DNA of 64,000 nt from positions 186,001 through 250,000 of the forward strand of contig NZ_JAEIOJ010000005.1 in assembly GCF_016464305.1 (NCBI RefSeq). The letters are read 5' to 3'. The notes beneath the pieces are model-generated. The model did no database searches. It was not told the DNA's origin and worked only from the letters and a program-made list of their open reading frames with translations. This document shows positions 9,892-18,858 of the stretch, piece after piece. The DNA comes from Umezawaea beigongshangensis. GTDB lineage: Bacteria > Actinomycetota > Actinomycetes > Mycobacteriales > Pseudonocardiaceae. The position numbers and the translations under genes were made by a program. Within the stretch, counting starts at the first letter, position 1; each line of letters opens with the position of its first letter.

Positions 9892-10491
9892 ATGCCCACC
9901 CCCACCAAGGGACCCCGTCTCGGCGGCTCGCCGGCCCACGAGCGGCTCATGCTGGCCAACCTGGCCACCGCGCTGTTCACCCACGGCCGGATCACGACCA
10001 CCGAGGCCAAGGCGAAGCGGCTGCGGCCGTACGCCGAGCGTCTGATCAGCAAGGCGAAGATCGGTGACCTGCACAACCGTCGCGAGATCATGAAGGTGAT
10101 CCGGGACAAGGACGTCGTGCACAAGCTGTTCGCCGAGATCGGCCCGTTCTTCGTCGACCGCCCCGGCGGTTACACCCGCATCACGAAGACGCTGGCGCGC
10201 AAGGGCGACAACGCCCCCATGGCCGTCATCGAACTGGTGCAGCAGAAGACCGTGACGGCCGAGGCCGAGGCGGCTCGCAAGACGAAGTTCGCCAAGGACG
10301 AGAAGAAGGCCGAGACCCCGGCTGTCGCCGAGGACACCAAGGCCGAGGACACCAAGGCCGAGGACACCGACGCCGCGGTCGTCGACCAGGACGCCGAGGC
10401 GCCCGAGTCGGCCACCAAGAACGCCTCGCAGGACCCCGCAGAGGGTGCCGACGAGGCCGCGAAGGTCGAGGACAAGAAGGACGAGTCCTGA
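9892..10491 (+). CDS. rplQ: 50S ribosomal protein L17 with acidic C-terminal extension
   Basis: A 199-residue protein. Residues 1-125 are a normal L17 ([60 protein letters not shown]). After that comes an acidic, Ala/Glu/Asp-rich tail of about 75 residues that includes tandem EDTKA units. L17 sits near the exit tunnel of the large subunit. Long tails occur on some actinobacterial L17 proteins, and their role is not known to me. A hairpin follows, so the gene probably ends the alpha operon. Confidence 0.96.
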   Translation: MPTPTKGPRLGGSPAHERLMLANLATALFTHGRITTTEAKAKRLRPYAERLISKAKIGDLHNRREIMKVIRDKDVVHKLFAEIGPFFVDRPGGYTRITKTLARKGDNAPMAVIELVQQKTVTAEAEAARKTKFAKDEKKAETPAVAEDTKAEDTKAEDTDAAVVDQDAEAPESATKNASQDPAEGADEAAKVEDKKDES

Positions 10492-10509
10492 CGGACCACG
10501 ACTTCACCG

Positions 10510-10546
10510 ACGAGCCCGTCATCCCCGCTGGGGGTGGCGGGCTCGT
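10510..10546 (+). terminator. Stem-loop between rplQ and truA
   Basis: A 9-bp outer stem (10510-10518 with 10538-10546) with a further short GC stem inside, 18 bases after the rplQ stop and followed by TTCG. It likely terminates the alpha operon and leaves truA partly dependent on read-through or its own start. Confidence 0.6.
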
Positions 10547-10571
10547 TCGCGCGCCGGGTCGCACCGCCAGG

Positions 10572-11363
10572 GTGCGGCTGGACCTGGGGTACGACGGGAC
10601 CGGCTTCTCCGGGTGGGCCCGTCAGCCCGAGCGCCGCACGGTGTGCGGCGTGCTGGAGGACACGATGTCGCTCGTGCTGCGGGAGGACGTGCGGCTGACC
10701 GTGGCCGGGCGCACCGACGCCGGGGTGCACGCCGCGGGCCAGGTGGCGCACGCCGACCTGTCGGTGGACGTGGACGTCGCCGAGCTGCCGCACCGGCTGG
10801 CCCGCGCGCTGCCCGGCGACGTGCGGGTGTTCGCGGCGCGGGTCGTGCCACCGGAGTTCGACGCCCGCTTCTCCGCGCTGCGCCGCCACTACGAGTACCG
10901 GGTGAGCGACGCGGTGTTCGGCGCGCACCCGCTGCGTCGCCTGGACACCCTCTCCTGGCCCCGCAGGCTCGACCTGGACGCCCTGAACGTCGCGTCGGCC
11001 CTCCTGATGGGGGAGCACGACTTCTGCGCGTTCTGCCGCCGCAGGGAGGGCGCCACGACGATCCGGGAGCTCCAGCGGCTGGACTGGGAGCGCGACGGCG
11101 AGGGCGTGCTGGTGGCCAGGGTGTCGGCCGACGCGTTCTGTCACTCGATGGTGCGCAGCCTCGTGGGGGCGCTGCTGGCCGTGGGGGAGGGCCGCAAGCC
11201 GCCGTCGTGGCCCGCGTCGCTGCTGAGCGAGACGCGCCGGTCGAGCGGGGTGACCGTGGCTCCGCCGCACGGCCTGTCCCTCGTGCGGGTGGACTACCCG
11301 GCCGAGGCCGAGCTGGCCGCGCGGTCCTCGGTGACCCGCAACGTCCGCACCCTCGCGGGCTGA
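10572..11363 (+). CDS. truA: tRNA pseudouridine(38-40) synthase TruA
   Basis: A 263-residue TruA, which converts uridines 38-40 of the tRNA anticodon arm to pseudouridine. The catalytic Asp49 is in [17 protein letters not shown]. Other family marks are [21 protein letters not shown] and [19 protein letters not shown]. The GTG start gives [10 protein letters not shown], the expected beginning. rplQ-truA is the usual order. The stop codon forms part of the following hairpin. Confidence 0.96.
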   Translation: MRLDLGYDGTGFSGWARQPERRTVCGVLEDTMSLVLREDVRLTVAGRTDAGVHAAGQVAHADLSVDVDVAELPHRLARALPGDVRVFAARVVPPEFDARFSALRRHYEYRVSDAVFGAHPLRRLDTLSWPRRLDLDALNVASALLMGEHDFCAFCRRREGATTIRELQRLDWERDGEGVLVARVSADAFCHSMVRSLVGALLAVGEGRKPPSWPASLLSETRRSSGVTVAPPHGLSLVRVDYPAEAELAARSSVTRNVRTLAG

Positions 11364-11392
11364 GCCGGGGAGCGGCACCCGCTCCCCGGCTC
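11362..11392. terminator. Bidirectional stem-loop between truA and the subtilase gene
   Basis: A perfect 12-bp stem (11362-11373 with 11381-11392) and 7-base loop that begins inside the truA stop codon. The next gene is convergent and ends 13 bases further on, so the hairpin can serve both. Confidence 0.75.
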
Positions 11393-11404
11393 GGCCGCAC
11401 GAGG

Positions 11405-12982
11405 TCAGACCCGCAGGGTCCAGCTGGTCAGCGTGCCGGTGTCCGCGGCGTAGGCGTCGTGGACGCGGAGCTGCCAGGTGCCGTCGGCCGGCTCGGAGGC
11501 GAGGTTCACCGTGAACGTCTCGTCCACGTCGTCGCCGCTGTCGCTGCTCGACGCCTTGAGGGAGCGGACGACGCCCCGCGGCGTGATCAGGTCGATCACC
11601 AGGTCACCGCGGTAGGTGTGCGTGGCGTGCACCTCGATCGTCGCGCCGGTGGAGGCCGGGCCCCCGCAGCCGCTCACCACGACGTCGCTGGTGATGGTGC
11701 CCTTGTCGGGGATCGGGGTGGCGGTGGCGTTGGTGACGGTGGCGCAGAACGTCGGCAGCTCGGGGCCGGGGTCGCTGCCGTCGCCGACGTAGAGCAGCTC
11801 GTCGGGCGAGCCGCTGCCCCGGCCGGTCACCACGCCGGACGTGGCGGCCTCGACCAGCGCGTCGCGGACCTGCTGCGGCGTGGCGGTCGGGTTGTCCGCC
11901 AGGTACAGCGCGGCGGCCCCCACGACGTGCGGCGTCGCCATCGACGTGCCGCTGATGGTGTTGGTGGCGGTGGCACCGGTGTGCCAGGCGGAGGTGATGG
12001 CGCTGCCCGGCGCGAAGAGGTCCAGGCACGAGCCGATGTTGGAGTACGCCGCCTTGGCGTCGTTCGACTCGGTGGCGCCGACGGTGATGGCCTCCGGCGT
12101 GCGGGCGGGGGAGTGGTTGCAGGCGTTGGCGCTGTAGTTGTTTCCGCCCGCGATGCCGTAGGTGATGCCTGCGGCGATGGAGCGCTGCACGGCGGCGTCG
12201 ACCGTCGCGCTCGCGCCGCCGCCGAGGCTCATGTTGGCCACGGCGGGCGTCACAGCGTTGGCGGTCACCCAGTCGATGCCCGCGATGACACCGGCGAAGG
12301 TGCCGGAGCCGGCGCAGTCGAGGACGCGCACCGCGACGAGCCGCACGCCCTTCGCGACGCCGTGCGAGGAGCCGCCGACGGTGCCGGCGACGTGCGTGCC
12401 GTGACCGGCGCAGTCGGTGGCATCGTTGTCACCGTCGACCGCGTCGTAGCCGTGCACGGCCCGTCCGCCGAAGTCCTGGTGCGTGGTGAGGATTCCGGTG
12501 TCGATGACGTACGCCGTGACGTTCGAGGCGTCGGTGGCGTAGGTGTAGGAGCTGGTGAGCGGGAGGATCTTCTGGTCGATCCGGTCGAGGCCCCACGACG
12601 GCGGGTTCACCTGGGTGTCGGTGGTGTGCACGCGGGCGTCCTGCTCCACGTGCTGCACCGCCGGGTCGGCGGCGAGCCTGCGGGCCTGCTTCTCGCTCAT
12701 CGTGGCCGAGAAGCCCCGCAGGGCGTTGCGGTAGGTGTGCTTCACCGCCGCGCCGTACTCGTTCGCGAGGTCGGCGGCGGACGCGCTCACGTCCGACTGC
12801 GGCTTCAGGACGACGATGTAGCTGTCCTGGACGGGCTCGGCGGCGTCGAGTCCGAGGATCTGGCCCTCCGGCGCCGCGGCGGCGGTCCCGGTGGCCAGTG
12901 CCGCGACGACCGCGGCGGCGGCTCCCGTCGCGATTCCGGTGCGTGTGATCCTTCTCGACCAGGACGTGCGGAATTGTCCCAC
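11405..12982 (-). CDS. Secreted S8 (subtilisin-like) serine protease with C-terminal P-domain
   Basis: A 525-residue exported protease. Order: basic N-terminus and hydrophobic signal segment ending near ATAAAAP (about residue 38), inhibitor I9-type propeptide (SYIVVLKPQ to about 120), S8 catalytic domain, then a P-domain (about 410-525, [40 protein letters not shown]). The triad is Asp161 (VIDTGI), His194 (GHGTHVAG) and Ser347 (GTSMATPH). I chose the GTG at 12982 because GAGAGGGA precedes it and the signal peptide then has normal length; an upstream GTG at 13054 would add 24 residues. It should act outside the cell. It lies next to the secretion locus, but is likely Sec/Tat-exported. Confidence 0.93.
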   Translation of the reverse strand: MGQFRTSWSRRITRTGIATGAAAAVVAALATGTAAAAPEGQILGLDAAEPVQDSYIVVLKPQSDVSASAADLANEYGAAVKHTYRNALRGFSATMSEKQARRLAADPAVQHVEQDARVHTTDTQVNPPSWGLDRIDQKILPLTSSYTYATDASNVTAYVIDTGILTTHQDFGGRAVHGYDAVDGDNDATDCAGHGTHVAGTVGGSSHGVAKGVRLVAVRVLDCAGSGTFAGVIAGIDWVTANAVTPAVANMSLGGGASATVDAAVQRSIAAGITYGIAGGNNYSANACNHSPARTPEAITVGATESNDAKAAYSNIGSCLDLFAPGSAITSAWHTGATATNTISGTSMATPHVVGAAALYLADNPTATPQQVRDALVEAATSGVVTGRGSGSPDELLYVGDGSDPGPELPTFCATVTNATATPIPDKGTITSDVVVSGCGGPASTGATIEVHATHTYRGDLVIDLITPRGVVRSLKASSSDSGDDVDETFTVNLASEPADGTWQLRVHDAYAADTGTLTSWTLRV

Positions 12983-13288
12983 AGCGGTGTCCCTCTCGTC
13001 GCGGGGTGTGCTCGGCCGACCACCGACCGCGCACTCATGCTGGTGTAACTCCACGACGGGGGTTGCGCAAGAATTTTCAGAGAATATCCCGCAGATGGAC
13101 GCTCCACAGCTTTGCCAACGGTGTCAACGAGTTGCGTCGCGCGAACGCTGGACGCGGGAAAGAAATTGTGCACCGGACGCGAAGCATTGTTGTGCGACGA
13201 GGACCTTTCGAGTTCGTGACGATCGCAAGAACGACGCGAGGCCCGCGACCGGAGCGGTCGCGGGCCTCGCGCGGATCGTGCCGGTGGA
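12983..13288 (-). promoter_or_regulatory. Intergenic region with the eccE-unit terminator and the subtilase promoter area
   Basis: About 300 bases without a gene. At 13235-13271 is a perfect 16-bp hairpin with a 5-base loop, just past the end of the minus-strand eccE unit, a convincing terminator. The stretch 13070-13190 is much lower in GC than the surroundings and on the minus strand holds TTGACA and TATTCT-like boxes, though not at ideal spacing. It probably contains the subtilase promoter. Confidence 0.6.
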
Positions 13289-14017
13289 TCAGTCGCCCCG
13301 GCGCACCGCGCCCAGGATCTGCTGCTCGCCCGGCGTCGTGACGAGCCGCAGCGGACGCCACAGGTTCTGCCCGAGGGCGATCACCTGGTCGTCCTTGAGC
13401 GTGGTGAGCTGCTGGGCCATCTGCGGCGGCAGCCGCCACACCTGGCTCGCGAGCTGCGCCTGACCGACCGGAAGTCGTTGCAGCAGGACGAGGTCGGCCG
13501 AGTTGGCCGTGCCGGTGGCCTGCGGGTGCAGGTAGGGCAGCACGTACATCGTGGTCTGCCACGGCGAGCGCGGCGGGAACAGCTCCTGCGGCACGTGCCC
13601 GCCGTCGTGCACGACGAGCAGCGGGGCGTCCTCGGAGGGGCGCGGCAGGTCCACCGGGCTCAACCGGCGCAGCTGCACCAGCGGTGACGGCCTGCCGTCC
13701 GGCGTGTTGCCCGCGGCGCGCACGACCGGTTGCCACGCCGCCGGGCGGCCCGTGGCGATGATGATCCACGCGCCGGTCGCCATGGCGCGCAGCGCGACCT
13801 GCCTGGCCAGGTACAGGCCGCCGACGACGACCATCCTGGTCGGGGCGGGGCGCAGCACCGACACGGTCAGCGGTTCGCCCTTCAGACCGGAGCCGAGCAC
13901 CATGCCGCCGCGGTCGCCGGCCGGGCTGACGACGTCGAGCATCGTGGGGGACACCAGGAACTCCGGTGCGATCCCCTTGTCGCTGCCGCGGGTGTTCAGG
14001 AGTCGGCTGCGGCTCAC
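13289..14017 (-). CDS. Unknown protein translationally coupled to eccE
   Basis: A 242-residue protein that I do not recognise. It starts with a GTG overlapping the eccE stop (GTGA), reading VSRSRLLNTRG. It contains GLKGEPLTVSVLRPAPTRMV, VVVGGLYLARQVALRAMATG, WIIIATGRPAAW and LLVVHDGGHVPQELF, a beta/alpha pattern suggesting a compact alpha/beta domain, with no signal peptide or clear membrane span. Strong coupling to eccE suggests a role in the membrane complex or its assembly. The hydrophobic-strand-then-helix pattern resembles part of a nucleotide-binding fold, but no P-loop is visible. The true family is unknown. Confidence 0.75.
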   Translation of the reverse strand: MSRSRLLNTRGSDKGIAPEFLVSPTMLDVVSPAGDRGGMVLGSGLKGEPLTVSVLRPAPTRMVVVGGLYLARQVALRAMATGAWIIIATGRPAAWQPVVRAAGNTPDGRPSPLVQLRRLSPVDLPRPSEDAPLLVVHDGGHVPQELFPPRSPWQTTMYVLPYLHPQATGTANSADLVLLQRLPVGQAQLASQVWRLPPQMAQQLTTLKDDQVIALGQNLWRPLRLVTTPGEQQILGAVRRGD

Positions 14018-15357
14018 GCCACACCTCCGAGCGGCAGCGTCGCGGCGAGACCGGAGACCTGCAGGCCCCGCAGCGGGGTGAGGGTGATGCCGAGCTTGTC
14101 GCTGAGGGTCTTGAGCCGCTCGTCGGCCTTCTCCAGCTCGCTGGGGGTGCGGGCGCTGACCCTGGCCACGCCGCGCAGGCCCACCTGGCCGTCCTCGCCG
14201 CTGGGGGAGATCGTCATCGACAGCGTCGAGGACAGCGCCCGCACACCCGTGAGGGCGTTGAGGTTGTTGCGCATCCCCTTCGACGGCCAGCCGGTGATGG
14301 CGTAGCTCGCGTGCCCGACGCTGCCCGCGGTCACCCCGGACCACTTCTCCCGCAGCGTCACGGGCTTGGTGGAGCCCGCGACGGCGGTCAGCTCGGCCGC
14401 CGAGATGCCGGCGCGCAGCAGTTCGTCCGAGTCCAGCGGGCGGATCGACACGCCCGCTGACTCCAGGGCGTTGCGCACGCGGGACAGCGCGCCGATGAGG
14501 GCGCGGTGGGCGCCCACGACGCCGCCGCCGCGCTCGCGGATCGCCTCCGCGCAGCGCCGCGGGTCGAGCCGCACGGCGATCCAGGTGGTGCGCCGGGCCG
14601 CCGCGGGCAGCGGGCCGAGCACCTCCATGTACGAGTTCAGGGCGGGCGACGTCGCGGGCAGCGCCGCGCTGCCGGGGTAGCAGTGCCAGATGACCGAGAT
14701 GGCGTCGAGCACCACGCCCCGGTCCTCCAGGCACGGCGCGAGCGCGCCCAGCGGCAGGCTCGGCGCACTGCCGACGGCGGTGATCAGGCCCGGCGCCGGG
14801 TCGACCAGCAGGACGGCGGTCCACGCGCCGTCGTGCCAGGCGAGTCCCAGCGGACGGCGCTCGTGGTCGACGCCCTGCGCCACGACGAGGTCGGGCACGA
14901 CGAGGCGCAGCAGCGCGACCCTGGGGTCGTCGGCGCCGATGACCGTGGTCTCGTCCTCGGACGGCGGCTTCATCTCCGTCGGGCCCTCGCGCTCGGCGAC
15001 GCGGGAGTGCGAGCGGAACGCGTACCGCACGACGAGCCGGATCAGCTCGGTGAGCCACCGGCCGCGCGAGCGCGCGAACGCGACGACCAGCGCGACGAAC
15101 AGGATTCCACCCGCCACGTACAGCAGGCCGGAGTCGATCGTCAGCAGCACGAGGCTCAGCGCGACGCCGACCTCCAGCACGACCAGGTTGGTCACCGGCA
15201 GCGAACCGAGGCTCGCGCCGGCCCTCCTGCGCCGCGCGCGCACCGCGCTCGCGGGCGGGGCGGGGGGAGGAGGAGGGGGAGGAGGAGGTCCTGCCGCCGC
15301 GGGGCCCCGTGCCGAGCCCGGGTTGGGCCGGGGCGGATGTGGAGTGGTCACGGACAT
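14014..15357 (-). CDS. eccE: Type VII secretion core component EccE
   Basis: A 447-residue membrane protein. The first 50 residues are proline-rich and basic. Two hydrophobic helices follow (NLVVLEVGVALSLVLLTID and LLYVAGGILFVALVVAFA), then a large cytosolic domain, as in EccE. In ESX systems EccE sits at the rim of the EccB-EccC-EccD-EccE membrane complex. It is divergent from eccB and overlaps the next minus-strand gene by four bases. Mycobacterial ESX-4 is known to lack eccE, so its presence in this ESX-4-like locus is notable. Family assignment rests on topology, length and context. Confidence 0.82.
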   Translation of the reverse strand: MSVTTPHPPRPNPGSARGPAAAGPPPPPPPPPAPPASAVRARRRRAGASLGSLPVTNLVVLEVGVALSLVLLTIDSGLLYVAGGILFVALVVAFARSRGRWLTELIRLVVRYAFRSHSRVAEREGPTEMKPPSEDETTVIGADDPRVALLRLVVPDLVVAQGVDHERRPLGLAWHDGAWTAVLLVDPAPGLITAVGSAPSLPLGALAPCLEDRGVVLDAISVIWHCYPGSAALPATSPALNSYMEVLGPLPAAARRTTWIAVRLDPRRCAEAIRERGGGVVGAHRALIGALSRVRNALESAGVSIRPLDSDELLRAGISAAELTAVAGSTKPVTLREKWSGVTAGSVGHASYAITGWPSKGMRNNLNALTGVRALSSTLSMTISPSGEDGQVGLRGVARVSARTPSELEKADERLKTLSDKLGITLTPLRGLQVSGLAATLPLGGVA

Positions 15358-15522
15358 CCCTTGTGGTCTCTTTCCCCTCGGTGGTCTGTGCCTCGGGCTG
15401 CGAGGAGACGCGGCCTGCCCGGAGACGGCGTGCGGTCGGGTGTTGCCAACCCGCTCACGGACCGATCCCGGTCCCGCTATCCTGCCGAACGGTACCGCGA
15501 CTGGGAGGACAGCAGGCCGAGA
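15358..15522. promoter_or_regulatory. Divergent promoter region between eccE and eccB
   Basis: A 165-base spacer between two divergent genes. TATCCT at 15478-15483 fits an actinobacterial -10 for eccB, with a poor -35 and a leader of about 33 bases that includes GGGAGGA at 15503-15509. The minus-strand start for eccE was not placed. Confidence 0.35.
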
Positions 15523-17160
15523 ATGGCATCAACACCCACCTCCAAGGCACAGGTTCAGGCATACCGGTTCGTGCTGCGTCGCATGCAGTCCGCCCTGGTG
15601 CGCCGGGACGCCGTGATGCTGCACGACCCGATGCGGACCCACTCCCGCGCCACCGCCGTGGGCGTGCTCCTGGGCATCATCGGGCTGGTCGGCTTCCTGA
15701 TCTACGGCTTCTTCTCGCCGCAGCCGGTCGTCGACGGCAACACCCAGATCGCCATCAGCAAGGAGACCGGCCAGGTCTACGTCGTGGCGAAGAACCCCGA
15801 CCGCCTCGTCCCGATGACCAACCTGGCCTCGGCCCGGCTGCTGCTGTTCGGTCAGCAGACACCGGACAAGGCGGCGGGCGGCACCGGACAGGGCGGCGGC
15901 GACGCGCCCGCCAGCGCTCCGGTCAGCGCCGAGGCCGCGGGCGGCGAGCCCAAGCTGGTGAGCGAGGCCGCGCTGTCGAAGATGGCGAAGGACCGCTACA
16001 CCGGCATCCTCGACGGCCCCGACATGCTGCCCGGCGCCGACCGGCGCATCGGCGCCGAGTGGTCCGTGTGCGACCAGCTGATCCTCGACAACTCGCTGGC
16101 GAACCAGGCGGCGAAGGGCGAGGTGGAGACGACCGTCATCGCGGGCAGCAGCAGCGCGGCGACCACGCTGAGCGGCGACTCCGCGCTGCTGGTGCAGGCC
16201 AGCGACGATCCGTCGAAGGCGTACCTGATCTACGTGCGCCCGCCGAACTCCAAGATCGCGTCCGCCGGCGCCGTGCGCGCCGCCGTCGACCTGACGGACA
16301 ACGAGGTCACGGTGGCGCTGAACCTCGACAGCAGGACGCCGCGCGCGGTCAGCTCGGGTCTGCTCAACGCGATCCCCGAGGTCAGCCCTCTGAAGGCGCC
16401 GCAGATCGCGGGCCAGGGCACGCCGGTGAACTACGTGCAGGGCGAGAACCTGACCATCGGCAAGGTCGTCGAGGTCAGGCGCACCGGTGCGGACCCCGAG
16501 TTCTACGTCGCCCTCTCGGACGGGCTCCAGCGCATCCCGAAGGCCGTCGGCGACCTCATCCGGTTCGCCTTCGCCGGTGGTGAGGAGCCCGACGTGATCG
16601 ACCCGGCGCGGATCAGGGACAAGCTCGACCCGAAGTCGCCGATCGCGATCGACGACTACCCCGAGAACGTGCCGCAGGTGCTGGACCCGAACGCGAACAA
16701 CGCCGTGACGTGCCTGGGCTGGAAGGCCGAGAACGCCAACGCCGACAACAGGTCGGAGCGCACCCAGGTGACGGTCGGCGCGTCGCTGCCCGTGCCGCAG
16801 ACCACGGTCGCGGTGAAGATCAACCAGGCCGGTGCCACCGGTGACGTGGTCGACAAGTTCGTGATGGAGTCGGGCAAGGCGGCCGTGGTGCGCGCCTCGA
16901 CGTCCACACAGGACTTCGGCAGCGGCCCGATCCAGCTCATCACCGGGCGCGGCGTGAAGTACGGCGTGCCCGACGTGGAGACCGCGGGCGCCCTGGGGCT
17001 CGGCGCGGGTCCCTTCACCCCGGCGCCGAACGCCATCCTGCGGCTGCTGCCGGACGGGCCGCAGCTCAACCGCAACGACGCCCAGCGCAGCTACGACTCC
17101 GTCGTGGACGGTTCGTCCGCCGGGCTGCTCCCGGAGCAGGCCCAGAAGCAGGGCGGCTGA
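15523..17160 (+). CDS. eccB: Type VII secretion core component EccB
   Basis: A 545-residue protein with one transmembrane helix near residues 45-65 (AVGVLLGIIGLVGFLIYGFF) and a long extracytoplasmic domain. The start shows the EccB hallmark: AQVQAYRFVLRRMQSALVRR followed by DAVMLHDPMRTHSRA. EccB anchors the periplasmic side of the ESX membrane complex and may hydrolyse ATP. The ATG at 15523 is set by this motif. A perfect 19-bp hairpin follows, so eccB seems to be transcribed alone, divergently from eccE. Confidence 0.95.
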   Translation: MASTPTSKAQVQAYRFVLRRMQSALVRRDAVMLHDPMRTHSRATAVGVLLGIIGLVGFLIYGFFSPQPVVDGNTQIAISKETGQVYVVAKNPDRLVPMTNLASARLLLFGQQTPDKAAGGTGQGGGDAPASAPVSAEAAGGEPKLVSEAALSKMAKDRYTGILDGPDMLPGADRRIGAEWSVCDQLILDNSLANQAAKGEVETTVIAGSSSAATTLSGDSALLVQASDDPSKAYLIYVRPPNSKIASAGAVRAAVDLTDNEVTVALNLDSRTPRAVSSGLLNAIPEVSPLKAPQIAGQGTPVNYVQGENLTIGKVVEVRRTGADPEFYVALSDGLQRIPKAVGDLIRFAFAGGEEPDVIDPARIRDKLDPKSPIAIDDYPENVPQVLDPNANNAVTCLGWKAENANADNRSERTQVTVGASLPVPQTTVAVKINQAGATGDVVDKFVMESGKAAVVRASTSTQDFGSGPIQLITGRGVKYGVPDVETAGALGLGAGPFTPAPNAILRLLPDGPQLNRNDAQRSYDSVVDGSSAGLLPEQAQKQGG

Positions 17161-17161
17161 G

Positions 17162-17208
17162 GCCGTTCCACCCGCGGGACGCTCGATTCGTCCCGCGGGT
17201 GGAACGGC
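17162..17208 (+). terminator. Stem-loop after eccB
   Basis: A perfect 19-bp stem (17162-17180 with 17190-17208) and 9-base loop directly after the eccB stop. Very strong terminator-like structure. Confidence 0.85.
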
Positions 17209-17286
17209 TGGTCCCGTGCCGCCGTCGGAGTCGGTGCCACCCGGCGGGGTGGCGCACGACGAGTCGGGTGAGGTGGGTTCGGGAAG

Positions 17287-17604
17287 ATGAGCGGGAGCAT
17301 CGAGGCAGACCCCGACCGGTTGCGGTCCTGCGCGAACCGGGTCGAGGCGGCGGCGGCCGAGCTGCGCGAGGCGCACACGGTCCTGAACGGCTCGCCGCTG
17401 CGGCCGGAGAGCTTCGGCGAACTGGGCGGCACGCTGCGCGCGGCCGAGGCGTACGGACGCGCGGCGCGGTCGCTGCGCGAGCAGCTGGGCCGCGCGGGCG
17501 ACGTGCTGGCCGCGTCCGGTGACGGGCTGCGCGGCGTCGCGGACCGCTACGAGAACCTGTCGGCCGAGACGGCGCTGGCCATCGCGCGCCTCGATCGGCG
17601 GTAG
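17287..17604 (+). CDS. Small helical EspC/WXG100-like protein
   Basis: A 105-residue all-helical protein starting MSGSIEADPDRLRSCANRVE. It has the usual pattern of small type VII substrates: two long amphipathic helices around a turn, with SFGELGG in the turn region and no signal peptide. It resembles the EspC/DUF2580 group, which pairs with larger WxG or PE/PPE-like proteins. The following gene, four bases downstream, is such a larger protein. The layout of small partner plus large WxG protein recurs twice more in this window. The exact family is inferred. Confidence 0.7.
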   Translation: MSGSIEADPDRLRSCANRVEAAAAELREAHTVLNGSPLRPESFGELGGTLRAAEAYGRAARSLREQLGRAGDVLAASGDGLRGVADRYENLSAETALAIARLDRR

Positions 17605-17608
17605 GGCC

Positions 17609-18727
17609 GTGTTCGCGGAACCGCGCGGGAGGGTGCGTGGCCGCAGCGGTCGGCAGATCGCCGCCGACGTGGCCGACCAGCTCGACCGGCTGTCGGCGCT
17701 GAGCCGCCGGGTCGGGGTCGCCGACCCCGTGCAGGACTTCTTCCGCCCCCTGCTGGGCGAGTGGGACGACCTGCACGAGGAGGCGGAGCGCTGGCGCCGT
17801 GCGGTGCGGATCACGACCGGAGCGGCCGAGCTGGCGGACGGCTCGCTGGGTGAGCTGGACGCCGCGTGGCGCGGCCGGGACGCCGACGCGTTCGTCGAGC
17901 ACCTGAGCGCGACGGGCCGCGCGGGCGGTGACGTGTCCGACGCGATGGGGGCGATGGCCGACGCGCTCGACCTGACCGCCGACGCCCTGCGCCGGATCGT
18001 GGCCGACCTGGCCGAGCTCCTCGCCGACGCCGCGGACGCGCTGCCGGTCCCGTCGCTGGTGCCGCCGGAGGGCGAGCGCGCCGTGGTGGAGCACCTGGAG
18101 GAGCTGCGGCAGCCCGTGAGCGCGATGCACGACGCGGCCCGCGAGGTGCTGGAGGCATTCCTGGGGCTGTGCGAGGCGCTGGTGGAGCAGGAGGACCCGG
18201 CCGGGGACCGGACCTCCCACCGTCCGGAGAGGGCGTGGGCGCCCGCTGAGGCCGTGCCCGCCCCGGAGGCGGCCACGACCCCCGCTCCGGCGCCGGCTCC
18301 CGCGGTCTCGCCCGAGCCCGAGCCGGAACCGGAACCGGCGAAGTCGCCCGCGCCGCCGAGCGCCGCGGTGCCGTCGGCCGCCGCGTCGACCGGCGCCGCG
18401 CCAGCGGGAGCCGTGCCGACGGGAGCCGTGCCCGCCGCACCGCCGCAGCCGCCCGCGACGCCCCAGTTCGGCGGGGCCACCGCGGTGCAGGAGCCCTCCG
18501 CGCAGGTTCAGCCGGGCCAGGACCCGCACGCCGCGCCGGCCAGGGCCGCCACCGCCACCGCCGGGGCCGGCGTGGGAGCGGGAATGGGCATGATGCCGCC
18601 GATGATGGCCCAGGGCGGCCAGGGCGAGGACAAGGAGCACAAGCCGAAGCAGCGCCTGGACTCGTCGGCCGAGGCCCTCTTCGGCAAGCCGAGGAAGACG
18701 ACCCCGCCGGTGATCGGCGAGGACTGA
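17609..18727 (+). CDS. WxG-type secretion substrate candidate with Pro/Ala-rich linker and conserved tail
   Basis: A 372-residue protein. Residues 1-200 are helical and contain a W-x-G turn (Trp87-Arg-Gly89 in LDAAWRGRDADAF), typical of WXG100/PPE-like folds. Residues 205-320 are a low-complexity Pro/Ala/Glu linker. The last 50 residues, GMGMMPPMMAQGGQGEDKE and then SSAEALFGKPRK to the end PPVIGED, match the tails of two much larger proteins further on. The GTG at 17609 follows the upstream stop by four bases, so the pair is coupled. The location between eccB and mycP suggests export by this system. No enzymatic domain is visible. Confidence 0.72.
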   Translation: MFAEPRGRVRGRSGRQIAADVADQLDRLSALSRRVGVADPVQDFFRPLLGEWDDLHEEAERWRRAVRITTGAAELADGSLGELDAAWRGRDADAFVEHLSATGRAGGDVSDAMGAMADALDLTADALRRIVADLAELLADAADALPVPSLVPPEGERAVVEHLEELRQPVSAMHDAAREVLEAFLGLCEALVEQEDPAGDRTSHRPERAWAPAEAVPAPEAATTPAPAPAPAVSPEPEPEPEPAKSPAPPSAAVPSAAASTGAAPAGAVPTGAVPAAPPQPPATPQFGGATAVQEPSAQVQPGQDPHAAPARAATATAGAGVGAGMGMMPPMMAQGGQGEDKEHKPKQRLDSSAEALFGKPRKTTPPVIGED

Positions 18728-18730
18728 CCG

Positions 18731-18858
18731 CGCGAGTTGAGCGTTCGGGCACCCCGAGTTGAGCGTTGGGGCACTGCGAGTTGAGCGTTCGGGACGCGAA
18801 CGCTTCCGCGCACGCCTCCCGAACGGGCACCTCGCGGTGCCCGAACGCTCAACTCGCG
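18731..18858. repeat. Array of 22-base direct repeats with a facing inverted copy
   Basis: Three copies of a CGAGTTGAGCGTTCGGGCAC-like unit lie head to tail with a 22-base period (18733, 18755, 18777). A perfect inverted copy lies at 18837-18856, and the match extends to 22 bp (18731-18752 with 18837-18858). The inverted copy forms the last codons and the TGA stop of mycP. Placed between convergent genes, the array can fold into a long stem and may act as a bidirectional terminator or a REP-like element. Confidence 0.85.

Noticed and set aside
18731-18858. The 22-base repeats as a CRISPR array
   Set aside because: Units are almost directly joined with 2-base gaps, without unique spacers, and no cas genes are near.
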